In this document: one piece after another, positions 43,980 through 54,320 of the stretch
How the letters are laid out: every line of letters begins with the position of its first letter
Position numbering within the stretch: the first letter of the stretch is position 1
Origin: Aradus depressus
Lineage: Eukaryota; Arthropoda; Insecta; Hemiptera; Aradidae
DNA: 64,000 bases
Assembly (NCBI GenBank): GCA_963662175.1
Contig: OY759221.1
Coordinates: 38,934,045-38,998,044, forward strand
Direction: 5' to 3'
Notes under the pieces: model-generated
The model's database searches: none
Told to the model about the DNA's origin: nothing
Seen by the model: only the letters and a program-made list of their open reading frames with translations
Made by a program: the position numbers and the translations under genes

Positions 43980-44455
43980 CAGGGCGTAGACTCCTGTGCG
44001 CCCCCGGGTGAGGGGAATCAAACTTTTATTCCATAATAATAATAATAATAAGTTTATTTCCGTTAAACCAATACATGATAATAGGATACGTCAAAAGAAT
44101 TTATACATTAAGATAGCTTATATATTAGATATATAACTACTTGAGTCTAATACACCTATGATTAGAGTAATAACAAAACTATTTAAAAAAAAGTAAAATT
44201 AAATTGATAAAAACTGAACAAATAAATACTTAAAAATATATGAGTAGGTATATAAACAAAATTAATACATGATACGTTTATAATAAGTTGACACATTTTT
44301 CAATTTAATAAAAATTATGATAACTATTTTTCAAGAAAAACTCTTCGGATGTGTTTTTATCCCAACGATGTTTCTGGACGTTCTTACGTCCCATCATCAG
44401 GTCCCAATGTGCTCAGGACCCAATTAGCATCCGGGCCCCCAATTTGTCGCTACGC
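43980..44455. mobile_element. Possible hAT-like element with a LINE 3' end inside
   Basis: The left cagggcgtagactcctgtgc with gcgcccccgggtg and the right gcatccgggcccccaattt with gctacgccactg are imperfect inverses resembling the hAT-like ends at 6888. I find no matching 8-bp flanks. 44032-44160 inside is a - strand LINE-like 3' end (tccgttaaaccaatacatga; a TAA-run) related to 31721-31835, probably a nested insertion. Confidence 0.5.
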
Positions 44456-44739
44456 CACTGACCTACCAACGAAAAACGGAGATTAATTCCCATAATATCT
44501 TGCCCAGGGGTGCTATATTCAAAAGTCGACCCTGCCTCTTAGGGGGTCAACATTTTTTTCCTTTTTTTTGACCTTCTGGCATGATGGCCTCAATTTATAG
44601 ATGGGAAGCTGAGATGAATGTAGGTAGGTACACATTGAGCGAGAGGACTCTGTGGAAGATTTGGAAAGTCTATATCTCTCTTATCCTCCCGGGCAGACCC
44701 AGCTAAGACAGGAAGATTAATATTGACAGGGAAACCCCA
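44456..44739. other. Spacer, unidentified
   Basis: 44640-44740 is GC-richer (atcctcccgggcagacccag) and may be the left part of the repeat below. Confidence 0.35.
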
Positions 44740-45175
44740 AGATCCTGGTATAGCTAGTACCAAGAGCCTGAAGAACAGGTTGGAGCCCCACTGACTTTAC
44801 AGAAAGTAGACCAAAGCTCCTACCTGCTTCACCACAGCTCTCCACCCGGAACTTGGGGTGGCCTTCAGTAAAAGGAGAGAACCCTTACAGCGACGATATG
44901 AGGTCTGTAGCTGGTATCGGGAGCCTGAACAACATGCTGGATCCCGACTGGATACCCGGCTCTCAAGAATGTAGACCAAAGCTCCTACCTGCTTCACCAC
45001 AGCTCTCCACCCGGAACTTGGGGTGGGCTTCAGTAGAAGGAGAGAAACCCTTACAGCGACGATATGAGGTCTGTAGCTGGTATCAGTAGCTTGAAGAACA
45101 GGTTGGAGCCCTACTGGATAGCTGACACTCCAGAAAGTAGACCAAAGCTACCACCTGCTATACCACAGCTCCCGG
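44740..45175 (+). repeat. Tandem repeat, about 165-bp unit (55 codons), 2.6 copies
   Basis: gtagaccaaagctcctacct begins at 44806 and 44971, and a diverged start at 45137. The same spacing is seen for agcctgaagaacaggttgga. Because 165 bp is 55 codons, one + strand frame stays open across units (SLKNRLEPYWI, ESRPKLPPAIPQLPEPG). It may be a coding minisatellite from a degraded element; the frame has no start or known domain. Confidence 0.85.
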
Positions 45176-45644
45176 AACCTGGGCATGATCTGGAAGCAGA
45201 GCAGAACTATAACTTGGGCCAAATGATTGCTTTCTTAGCTATGGTATATGTAAGTTATGTTATCGGTTAAAAATTCTATGTTGATTTAAGGAAGGTTTAA
45301 CTCAAAAACCCTAAAGGGAGAAGGGAACATTGCCGATGATTTAACGGTATATTTTCTGAATGGTCTTTATTTCCTCTACCTGGTTGAGAGTTTTCCATAT
45401 CTGCTCCTTTTTCTACATATTTTCCATAGAACATAATATAATTACGGGGGACTTCATAGAAAACCCTAAAGTGGGGTTACTTTGACCAGTCTTATTCGAG
45501 TTTTTCTGGAAATCCTCCCCCAGTTGTGTGGACTATCTGTTTTTGTTTTTCAGAAAATATTTTTATAATCTACGGAGCCAGAATGTAACACACATTTGTT
45601 CATTGAATTTCCATAATTTGATTTAAATTAAATTAAAACAAATT
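45176..45644. other. Spacer with an old repeat trace
   Basis: No gene. Around 45290-45350, 'taactcaaaaaccctaaagg' and 'cgatgatttaacgg' are weak traces of the 'acttccccag' family. Confidence 0.35.
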
Positions 45645-45868
45645 GTGATGTAGCCTGTAGGTCTTTCTTATACCAACCACGCTTACAGATCACTCTCTTT
45701 CCCCCTTCTCAAAATTATTTCATACTGGCATTACTGGGTATTAGAATCTCTACTCTCAAGATAACGCTGTACAATGAGACAAAATGGAATGATTTTGAGA
45801 AGGGGAGGGGGAGAGAGAATGATCTGTAAGCGTGTTTGGTATAAGAAAGTCCTGTAATGACCACATCG
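45645..45868. mobile_element. Palindromic MITE, 'catactggcattactgg' family, best terminal repeats
   Basis: Left end gtgatgtagcctgtaggtct, ttcttataccaaccacgctt, acagatcactctctttcccc; right end gatctgtaagcgtgtttggt, ataagaaagtcctgtaatga, ccacatcgc. The long arms define the family's ends. Confidence 0.85.
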
Positions 45869-45927
45869 CGTATATTTTTCTAAATTTTTATAATTTTTCA
45901 GAAAAACTACCAGTACATAAGCCTAGA

Positions 45928-46275
45928 AGAGGGCGCCGGTAGCTCAGTGGTATGCGTGCTTGTCTTCTGAGCACAAGAACGTGGGTTCGAAACCCGACCG
46001 AGGCCCTTAGTTTATTTTATCTGGAAGGTAAAATAAACTTAAGCAAGCCGTCCTTCGGAACGGACGTAAAGCGATGGTTCCGAGCCTGTACGATGTCAGG
46101 TATTCGTTATAGACCCCTACCCTAGGTGAATAAAAATTTAGGGTAGGCAAAATTTAGGACGCCCAAAGTAGAGTTGGACTCATGTCCAACAGAGTGACGA
46201 AAGAGCGCTCTGGTAGTAGGCGATATGACCTCGTAGTTAAAGCCCGGGTATGAGTCATAAAACCTAACCTAACCT
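45928..46275 (+). mobile_element. Full-length tRNA-derived SINE with CCTAA tail
   Basis: gagggcgccggtagctcagt (A box), gtgggttcgaaacccgaccg (perfect B box), aagccgtccttcggaacgga, gtcaggtattcgttatagac, gagcgctctggtagtaggcg, cccgggtatgagtcataaaa, tail acctaacctaacc. Confidence 0.95.
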
Positions 46276-46871
46276 CTTTATAGACATTAAGTTTACATTC
46301 TTCGGGGCGATATAACTTTTGTCGTCTTGATCCTATCTCAAATCTAAGGACTTATAATCGATTGGAAATTGTATTCGAACAAATTCGGTAAGAATCAATT
46401 TTTTGATAAGATTAACCGTTTTCGGATATATCAAAGAAACATCTAAAAATATCTGTTTCAAAACTACATTTCTTGATGGTTTTCGGCAAGTATCTCGATA
46501 ACCGGACCACCTGTAAAAAATCATATTTTATATAAACTATGTATTTTAGTATTTTCTACAACTATTACTCGAAAAGATTTTTGATTAGGTCATTAACACA
46601 AGCTGTATCTTGAAAAATATAGTTGGGTCCCGAGGGAAAGTGGTCTCAATTTTCGTTCGATTTCGGCCAAAATCTAATTACCTAGTGACACCCCGGAGGG
46701 GAACGAAGTGGCCCCATTTTACATTATATGTTATATTATTATTATTTATTGCATCCCTATTAGGCAGAAATAGAAAGTTAGAAAGAGAAAATATATACAA
46801 TAGTAACTATTTGAAACTTAGAAATATAAAACTTTCATTAAAAAAATGTCAATTATTTATAGAAAATACAT
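46276..46871. other. Spacer with an old dispersed repeat
   Basis: 46470-46700 has 'ggttttcggcaagtatctcg', 'tcgataaccggaccacctgt' and 'tttcggccaaaatctaatta', matching 21865-21960 and inversely 61440-61480. No gene. Confidence 0.45.
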
Positions 46872-47270
46872 ATGTTTTTTTTATGTTTTAGTAAATGTTC
46901 AGCTTTATATGACAAAAATGAGTGTGCGTGAAGAAAGTGTAAATTTTTAATTTATGATTAGGTTTTTTTTATTGCAAGGACTACGATGACTGTGGACCTT
47001 GGTTTTTAGGAAGTATTATATACGACCGCGAAGTGAACATAAGTAAACTGAGACATCATAAGTGAAATGAGACATCATAAGTAAACAGAGACATCATAAG
47101 TGAACTGAGACATCATAAGTGAACAGAGACATCATAAGTGAACTGAGACATCATAAGTGAAATGAGACATAAGTGAACTGAGACATCATAAGTGAAAGTA
47201 TATATATTTTTTTATGTTTTAATAAATGTTCGGCTTTATATGAAAAAAATGAGTGTGCTTGAAGAAAGCG
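46872..47270 (+). repeat. Direct repeats of about 65 bp around a minisatellite
   Basis: atgttttagtaaatgttcag, ctttatatgacaaaaatgag, tgtgcgtgaagaaagtgt at 46883-46946 is repeated at 47203-47266 (with atgttttaataaatgttcgg, tgtgcttgaagaaagcgt). The 19-bp array lies between the two. Confidence 0.8.
47034..47190 (+). repeat. 19-bp minisatellite, about eight units
   Basis: aagtgaactgagacatcat repeats with single-base variants (aaatg, aacag); one unit lacks three bases (47160-47175). It has no open frame of note. Confidence 0.92.
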
Positions 47271-47474
47271 TCGTAAGTAGACTGGTTGAATTTTTTCTAG
47301 AAGATTATTTTTTCAACTTATTAATGCATTTAGTTAATATTTTTACGAAGGGTGTCGGAACTTATCGTGGTCGTGTTTGAATAGAAGTACACCGCAGCAA
47401 CTTAATATTATATCAACACCTATGCATATCAAGACTTATATATCAAGAAAATATTAAGAAAAACTAATGTTTTT

Positions 47475-47613
47475 TAAAAATATTGTCTATTTCACAACAT
47501 ATATTTGTTATTTAGTGTATTTGTTAAGTCGTGGCTGAAGATGGTAGCAATACCGAAAGTACTCCTATTTAATTTATATATATATTGTGAAATAGACAAT
47601 ATTTTTCATTCGT
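47475..47613. mobile_element. Short inverted-repeat element, 'attgtctatttcac' family
   Basis: aaaaatattgtctatttcac at the left is the inverse of gtgaaatagacaatattttt at the right. Between them lies gtggctgaagatggtagcaa and taccgaaagtactcctattt. Size 139 bp. Half copies are at 15490 and 29060. Confidence 0.75.
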
Positions 47614-48165
47614 TTTTCTTTATATTTTTTATTGAGTGTTTCACAATACCCTTGCGGAAATAAGTATCATTATATATCAAGACCTATTTCAAGATTTATA
47701 TATCAAGACCTATATAGACCTATTTCAAGACTTATAAGACCTATTTCATGACTTATATATCGTTACCTATATCAAGAAATGTATATATGTCTATAAGACT
47801 TTGGAATGCCGGTCCAAATAAATTGATTTTGATGATAAATTCATATTTTTGGCGATTAAGACTAGTATTGACTATTCGGATAGATACATTTACAAATTGC
47901 TTAGAGAAAGTAAATTATTTAATAGAAATGGCGATAAACAATAAATATGAGAAATAGTCTATATTTATCATCTAATTGAATTAATTTATTTAATTTCTGA
48001 ACAGGACGAAAAGGAATTGGTCTTAGATGGGAAAGAAAAAGGAAAAAAAAGTAATTAAAAATATAAATAAATTGAAAAATATGTTATTCGTGGCTTTAAT
48101 AATGACAATAAATAAATATACGTCGACCAGAAACCTTAGCTGGTTGTGAGTAATTAAAGTTTTGT
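47614..48165. other. AT-rich spacer with short direct repeats
   Basis: 47680-47780 repeats tatatcaagacctat and agacctatttcaaga. No gene. Confidence 0.45.
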
Positions 48166-48385
48166 TTTGAGGTAGCATGCTTGCCTACAACTCTTTATTA
48201 ATTTCTTCTAGAAGGTAAAAAAAACTTTGAGCTCGGCATCCTTCGGAGAATTGGTTGAGCGAGATGTTCTCAAGCCCAATATTAAATACTCGCTAAAGCC
48301 CCCCAAAATTTAAGACCTCCAGGAGTCGGGCTCATGTCACACAGAACGGCAAAAAGCCCTCTGGGTAGTAGGCGAAATCATCAAA
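48166..48385 (+). mobile_element. SINE, old diverged copy
   Basis: gaggtagcatgcttgcctac (head), actttgagctcggcatcctt, cggagaattgg, agtcgggctcatgtcacaca, ctctgggtagtaggcgaaat. The tail is lost. Confidence 0.7.
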
Positions 48386-48559
48386 TAGAAGCAAAACTAT
48401 CAAAGAAGGTGTGTCCAAGAGATTTTTCTATTAAAAACTCCAGTAAAAAAAAAAAGGAAAGTTTATAATAAGTACCAGCCACGAAATTTAACCCACTTAC
48501 AGACTAGGTACGTGTAATGGGAGATTTACCTGATAGTAAGAATTGCAAAAAAAAATATA

Positions 48560-49258
48560 CAGTGAAACCTGGTTAAGTGGGCCCTGGATATGTGAGAAAC
48601 CTCTGTTAGTGATAATTACAATGAGGCACTTTTGCATTGAAATACCTCTGTCACTGGGAATTTTCAAACCTTTTTAATTGAGATTTGATTTCTTAGATTT
48701 TTTCGATGTTTACCTCTATATTAGAGACTTTGTAGCTCAATAACCTGTATACGTAAGACACTTCAACACGTTTGTTTACAAACATTCTAATTTCTTCCCA
48801 GTACTATCTAAGGTTTTGTACGATTAACAAGTGAATAGAAGTGCATAAAATGTTGAAACGATGAAAAAGCGTTAGAAACCTTACATAAATATTTTGAGAT
48901 GTCAAATATTGATAATCCTGGCATATTTGATCAAATTTAAACTATCGAGAAACACTAAAGCTACTAGCACTCAAATACAAACCAATATAACAGATTTTTT
49001 TAAGTCTTAAGTTTTGTAGTATTATTTTGAAAAATAAAAATTGGACATAATAACAACATAAAATATGCATTTTTCATTAACATTTTCACCTCTATAAATG
49101 AGAAACGATACATTTGGACCTCTCTTAGCGGGACCCTCTATAAATAAAACAACTGTCATTTCAAACCTGCCTATTTGGAAAACTGGGTAAATGAAAAGCC
49201 TTTATATGTGATAAAAAATCCTAGGCCCCTTGAGATCCCAGTTAAACAGGTTTCACTG
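48560..49258. mobile_element. Second pogo/Tigger-like non-autonomous element
   Basis: It starts CAGTGAAACCTGGTTAAGTG and ends ccagttaaacaggtttcact plus g; the two are near-perfect inverses of at least 20 bp. TA flanks it on both sides (48558-48559; 49259-49260). Size 699 bp and no transposase. The interior repeats motifs like acctctataaatgaga (49088), acctctatattagagac (48713), acctctgttagtgat (48600), acctctgtcactggg (48643), in the same style as the element at 10653. Confidence 0.8.
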
Positions 49259-49369
49259 TATATAAAAAAAAAGTAGATTATTTTAACTTTTGATTGTGGT
49301 AACTTATGTAATTATGGTAAAAATTGAAATTAAGCTTCATTTTTTTTTGTTTAGAGAGATGTGTATCCA

Positions 49370-49770
49370 GTAGCCCACAAGGGCGACACCTATTAATTTT
49401 CGGTCAAACCTGGAAGGGAGGTTATGAAAATACACCCGTGGGTTAGGAAAACAGAAAAGTTCTAATAACTGCCGATCTAATGAATGTATCGGCACAATAT
49501 TTCATATGAATATTTGAAACCCCATAAGGATGACATCTATGAATTTTCAGTGAAATCGTTTGAAGGAGGATTAAAGAGAGGCTCAACAAAAAAACTCTAT
49601 ATCTGCCGAAGTAGTGAATGTATCGAAGTGAAATTTTATGTAAGGATGGCAGTTAGATAGTGGAGGAACAGAGGAAGTGGAATCGACCCAAATAATGCCA
49701 GAGTTATGAATGTTTTGACACAAAATTTAGCAAAATCATTCAGAACTCTCTATGCAAGTCAACTATTGAT
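49370..49770 (-). repeat. Dispersed 'acttccccag' family copy
   Basis: + strand view: gtgtatccagtagcccacaa, ctaataactgccgatctaat, gaatgtatcggcacaatatt, accccataaggatgacatct, tgccgaagtagtgaatgtat, tgccagagttatgaatgttt. Three successive monomer-like blocks. Confidence 0.65.
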
Positions 49771-50166
49771 TTTTAGAAGAAAAAATAAAAATAAATAATA
49801 ATATATAAATATAACAATAGATAATCTACAATAAATCTCGCTAATGAAAAGAATGCAATGGAAAAGTGCAGAAATAATAGTTCGAAAGAGAATAGCGTGC
49901 AAAAGTTGCACAAGAAACTGGTGCAATCGAGGTAGGAGCATGGTCTGTTGGGGACAGTTCAACCAACAAACCTTGCGAACCTAACTATTGTAATCCCGCA
50001 AAATTCGTTATATTCGCGATTGATTTAATGTACATTAACTTAACATTCGTCAATTTTTACATTCTTAAACATATAGTTTGAGGAAGTGTTGTTATCAAAC
50101 GAAAATCTGAGTTTTCAATTTTACGTTTCACGGTCTTCTGAATATGTTTTTTACGTGAGTGATAGG
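49771..50166. other. Spacer
   Basis: No gene. An A-rich stretch lies at 49779-49810. The 67-codon - strand frame at 49759-49962 has no recognised features. Confidence 0.35.
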
Positions 50167-50172
50167 AACTTT

Positions 50173-50518
50173 GTTAGGTTAGGTTATGTGACTCATGCCC
50201 GGGCTTTAACTACGAGGTCATATAGCCTACTACCAGAGCGCTCTTTCGTCACTCTGGTGGACATGAGCCCGACTCTACTGTGGGAGTCCTAAATTTTGCC
50301 TACCCTAAATTTCTATTCATCTAGGGCAGGGGTCTTTAACGAGTACCTGACATCGCACAGGCTCGGGACCATCACCTTAACGTCCCATCCGAAGGACGAC
50401 GTGCTTAAGTTTATTTTACCTCCCAGATAAAATAAACTAAGGGCCTCGGTCGGGTTACGAACCCACGTTCTTGAGCTCAGAAGTCAAGCACGCATACCAC
50501 TCAGCTACCGGCGCCCTC
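50173..50518 (-). mobile_element. Full-length tRNA-derived SINE
   Basis: + strand view begins gttaggttaggttatgtgac (tail) and runs to cagctaccggcgccctc (5' end of the SINE). All body blocks are present: agcctactaccagagcgctc, gtcccatccgaaggacgac, tgagctcagaagtcaagcac. A and B boxes are near intact. Confidence 0.95.
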
Positions 50519-51036
50519 CCGACTTTAAGGTAAATAGCACAACCGTAACGGTAATTAAGAATAAAAGAATTGTAAATTTGACATTCATACCCTAATCTAA
50601 AGGTTATGATCAAAGATGGGAGGAACTTGGGTGACATTTCTTCCAAGTGGTTTTGTTTTTATTTTTCTTGTCATGTTGAGTTGAAGTGTGTCGATGGTTG
50701 ACCGGTTTTGAGTAACACAGATTCAGTCTAAAGGGTGTGTTGCTGATTGACTGGGAATTCACCCAGGCCTCGGACATGGCGACTAGTCACTGGTAAAAGT
50801 GGGTTTTCTGTGGAACTGCTACCAACTGTTACTTAAAATATAGCAGTTATATATAACAGTTGCTACTGTTGATCTATCTTATGAAAATGAAAGGCGAATA
50901 ACAGAATACAATTTTCGTGCGAACAGACTAAGTACCAGTTCAAAAGTATTTATTATTTTTTTAATACTTCCCAAACCTACGGCTCCTGAAATAATATAAT
51001 TTTAATACTTTCTATACTATCCCTTAGGTTTTTCTA
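50519..51036. other. Spacer
   Basis: No gene. A 63-codon - strand frame overlaps the SINE edge (50455-50646) and is a by-product. Confidence 0.35.
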
Positions 51037-51039
51037 TCT

Positions 51040-51170
51040 GGAAGGTCAAAAAAATTCAGGACTCCCCTCGTAGAGTCAGGCTCATGTACACCAGAGTGAT
51101 GAAAGAGCACTGTTTGTTGGCGACATGAAAGTTAAAGCCAGGGCATGAGTCCATAATAACTAACTTCATG
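51040..51170 (+). mobile_element. SINE, shortened
   Basis: atctggaaggtcaaaaaaat, tcaggactcccctcgtagag, tcaggctcatgtacaccaga, cagggcatgagtccataata. Confidence 0.75.
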
Positions 51171-51295
51171 TCGATACATTCATCACAGTTATTAGGATAG
51201 TTATATTGAACCTCCCCCCTAATCCCCTCTTTCCCTTTGGACCATTTGGCTGAAAATCAATAGGTGTTGCCCTAACAGGGTTCTGGATAGACATC
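51171..51295 (+). repeat. Dispersed 'acttccccag' family fragment
   Basis: atgtcgatacattcatcaca, gttattaggatagttatatt, ctttccctttggaccatttg, gctgaaaatcaataggtgtt. Confidence 0.6.
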
Positions 51296-51309
51296 TGTAC
51301 TCACACACA

Positions 51310-52215
51310 CACACACTGTGATAATTGAAATTATGCTAAATTTTATAATAACTCAAATAATATAAGTAAAATTAATAATAATGAAATAATAATAATATAA
51401 ATAATAAAAATAAATAAATAAACAATATTCCTGGTCTTCTATTTAATTTTGATTTTTACAGTAATTTCCGAAAAAGGCCCTACAAAAATATCAAAAGTTC
51501 AAGACGTGCAACTTTTAAGAAAGTGCACATAATTTTAAAAAAATTCAATTAACAAACTTTTCAGTTAGATTTCTAAAGAGATGCCATTTTTATTTTTTTT
51601 CAATAATATTGAATCTAATCCAAAGGTTTTCAAATTAAATTACTGGACCAACAGGGAAAATGAATAGAATAGAATTTACGAAAACAAATAGTTTGGGTTT
51701 ATTATTTTTTTTCATGTAGGTACATTATAAAATTATAAAACTAAACATTAAAACAAACAAAAATCAAAAGAAAAATCTTAAAAACTAAATTCTTAAAACT
51801 ATTTCAATTTTTTTTCTGTTTTATATTTTTTTTTGCCATTCTTTAAATTTAAGTTATATATTTCTGGGCATATATTCTGTACACATAAAAAAAAAAACAG
51901 TACCTACTTTGCGGATCAATTTCACCGTCAATTCACTGCTATTTAGTTCATCACACCTTAAGCCTAAACACAACTCTCCATCTTCACTCAGACCGTCTCA
52001 ACTCAACCCAGGCCTCGACTCCTCTCTACACACACTAATTCAAAAACAGCTGATGGCCTTGTTTTGTTTTTTTAATCATTTGTTTAAAAAGAAAATGCAT
52101 TCTTATTATTTATTTACTAATTCAGTTTCTTCTTGTAGAAAAATAAATATAATTAATTTTTTTTTAAATATTAATCATTTTAATGTGTGTATTTTGTTTA
52201 TACATCACAACACAA
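51310..52215 (+). repeat. Dispersed family G, longest copy
   Basis: tattcctggtcttctattta, cagtaatttccgaaaaaggc, ccaaaggttttcaaatt, ttttttctgttttat, ctgggcatatattctg, cttaagcctaaacacaactc, aaaacagctgatggccttgt, tatacatcacaacac. It is collinear with 37901-38760. A 113-codon + frame (51909-52250) lies inside but is not conserved in the other copies. Confidence 0.7.
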
Positions 52216-52254
52216 ATAGAATTTTATTAATTTTTTTTTTCATTTTTTGAATCA

Positions 52255-52335
52255 GGATGTCAGAAAACATGAAATTCCGTTGAAAACTCAGCATCGAATT
52301 TCTGACAGATTACATAACTTCCCCTATACTTTGCA
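52255..52335. repeat. Dispersed 'acttccccag' family edge
   Basis: aaaacatgaaattccgttga, aaactcagcatcgaatttct, gacagattacataacttccc also occur near 16140, 17705 and 41730. Confidence 0.5.
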
Positions 52336-52722
52336 TAGCTGGGGAATTAAAATTTATAGCTCTCAGGACCACAAAGGACATGCATAGAAGCAAAAAACTG
52401 TATTCCAAGTTGATATTTTCAAGTGGTATTATTTTGAAGATAGAAGAAACCCGAAGTGGATAGTCCGGCTTGTATATCAACAGCACTGCTGGGGCTTCAT
52501 CGAAAGAATTAACTTCACGTTCAACGCCCCAACTTAAATTTAAAAAAAAATGTCCACACAAAAGTTGAACTAAAAGAATCTGTTTGTTCCAACTACATTA
52601 CAAATAGGAGCGAATGCATACAGAATGATACAACACTGAATTTAAGTCAGTTTATTACTTTTTTTTATTTTCTATACATCCTTTTTGAAATAGATTCTAA
52701 GTGAGAGTTATAATATTTCCAG

Positions 52723-52839
52723 CCAATAGCGATCTTCTGTCGTGTCACGTGATTGGAGCGGATGGTGTACGAAATCACAGATTTTTGGTTGTTGAAAGTA
52801 ATCAAATAATATTGGTTATTCCTGTACCTGGCCAGCTTG
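52723..52839 (+). CDS. Single coding exon resembling the CLEC16A/Ema family
   Basis: Splice acceptor tataatatttccag ends at 52722 and donor ag-cttG|gtatgt begins at 52840. The 117-bp exon is symmetrical in phase (two bases complete a codon at the start, one begins a codon at the end). The peptide (SDLLSCHVIG, then NHRFLVVESNQIILV, then GQLG) resembles the block of CLEC16A/Ema proteins that reads roughly RFLVV...LVEPD...LGWG. That family acts in endosomal maturation and mitophagy. This is from memory and is a short match. In this exon the usually acidic EPD-like positions read IPV, which may mean divergence, a different family, or a pseudogene. I find no neighbouring exon in the window, so introns here would be long. 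The 91-codon frame 52701-52976 simply runs through the exon into intron. Confidence 0.45.
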
Positions 52840-53771
52840 GTATGTTTATTATATCTCAGATTTTTAACAAATTATATGTGTTACTATACTATATTGGGTG
52901 CATCACATTATTAAGAGGATCCTCTAGGGATTGTATCGAGATGGGAGTCATCTTCATGAGTTCAGTGTTTCAATAATCTTTTAAATTCCAAAAAAAAAAA
53001 AAATAAATAAATTGAGTTGAAAAGTATGTTTTGGTTTGTTCTTACTAAAATAGCAATAGAGAAAATGTAAGACTTAGTTTGGACCCGCGGAATCCTCTTA
53101 TTTTTGAAAACACACATTTATCCAGCAATCTCAATAGACTGACTTCGATCATATACGAAGAAAGGCTAACAAGATGAAACAGGACATTTTCGTAAATATA
53201 AGCTTATTGATAGTGGAATGATTGATTCGTTCAGAGCTAAACTTGCGCAGTTTTCTTTCACGTATAAAGCCAGCCTTTGACCGGAAATTGGTTCAAAAGA
53301 AAAAAAAAATTTTCCCCAAAAAGTATAATTAGCTAGTTGGACAAATTGCAACCCATTTTTTTGTTGGGAAATTCTTCTAACTATCCCTCCCCCCCTCCCC
53401 CAAAAAGTGGGTTAACTTGAACTACAGTTAACCAGAGCTCGAATTGGAAAAATGATGACTGATCATCTAATTGAGGCCCTCGGCTCTGTGCTCACGTAGG
53501 GCCAATCAGAGCCCTCTTCAGTCACCCATCCATCAAACATCACAACATCCTTTGTACTCGAAAAGAAAATATATATTTTATTTTCATTTGTTAGGATAAC
53601 GTATTTTACACTGATTTCTATCATTATGGTCACTCTTTCAGTCTGTAACATCACTATTTTGCCCACAAGTTGTGATATGAAGAAATATATTATATGATAT
53701 GTGATGTGAGTAGGATTCAATTGGATATTCCGTGCGTTCAAAATTGAAAATAACCTTCTTCACTGGTTACT
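52840..53771. other. Spacer, possible intron
   Basis: No second exon is recognised. An A-run is at 52990-53003; opposed small frames at 53166-53351 and 53463-53741 are unassigned. Confidence 0.4.
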
Positions 53772-54099
53772 GTTAGTTATTGTGACTCATGCCCGGGCTT
53801 TAACTAAGAGGTCATATCATCAACTACCAGAGTGCTCATTCGTCTCTCTGGTGGACTTGAGACAGATTCTAAGAAGGAAATCCTAAATTTGGCCTTGGTT
53901 TGTTCGTTCAATTAGGGTTTTCAAGAGTACCTGATATCGTACAGTCTCAGGACCATCGCTTCGCGTTCATCCTGAAGGACGACATCCTCAAGGTTTATTC
54001 ATCTCCCAGATAGAAATCCTAAAGGCCTAGGCCGGGTTTCAAACCCGCGATCTTGCACTAAATACTTAAGCCGGCTACTTCTGAGCTACCTACGCCCTG
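53772..54099 (-). mobile_element. Full-length SINE, old
   Basis: + strand view: tagttattgtgactcatgcc, cgggctttaactaagaggtc, ccagagtgctcattcgtctc, accatcgcttcgcg, gggtttcaaacccgcgatct (B box), tctgagctacctacgccctg (A box). It is more diverged than most copies. Confidence 0.88.
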
Positions 54100-54117
54100 T
54101 AGTCCTAAGATCTAATT

Positions 54118-54320
54118 TGGAATAATTTGCCCTCCTGCTAGATTTCGTAATTTCTGGACTAAATTTTGAAATGTGAAATGTTTATAATTCGTTAGGATTG
54201 GATCGACAATTAAAAATATTCTCAACGAACACACCCCACAAAGTGTACAAGCAGCTTCGGTTTATTTTTTTCAGATCTGACCACGATGAAGAATAGGAGT
54301 CGTTGAAACTTAATAACAAC
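54118..54320 (+). repeat. Repeat pair with 61905-62095
   Basis: cctcctgctagatttcgtaa, tttctggactaaattttgaa, aattcgttaggattggatcg, ctgaccacgatgaagaatag have close parallels at 61905-62095. The 3' phrase (gatgaagaataggagtcgtt then gaaac) is like those at LINE or Penelope-like 3' ends. Confidence 0.55.

Noticed and set aside
45940..45995. Functional tRNA gene
   Set aside because: A and B boxes are present, but no proper tRNA fold is obvious, and the sequence continues into the SINE body in many copies.
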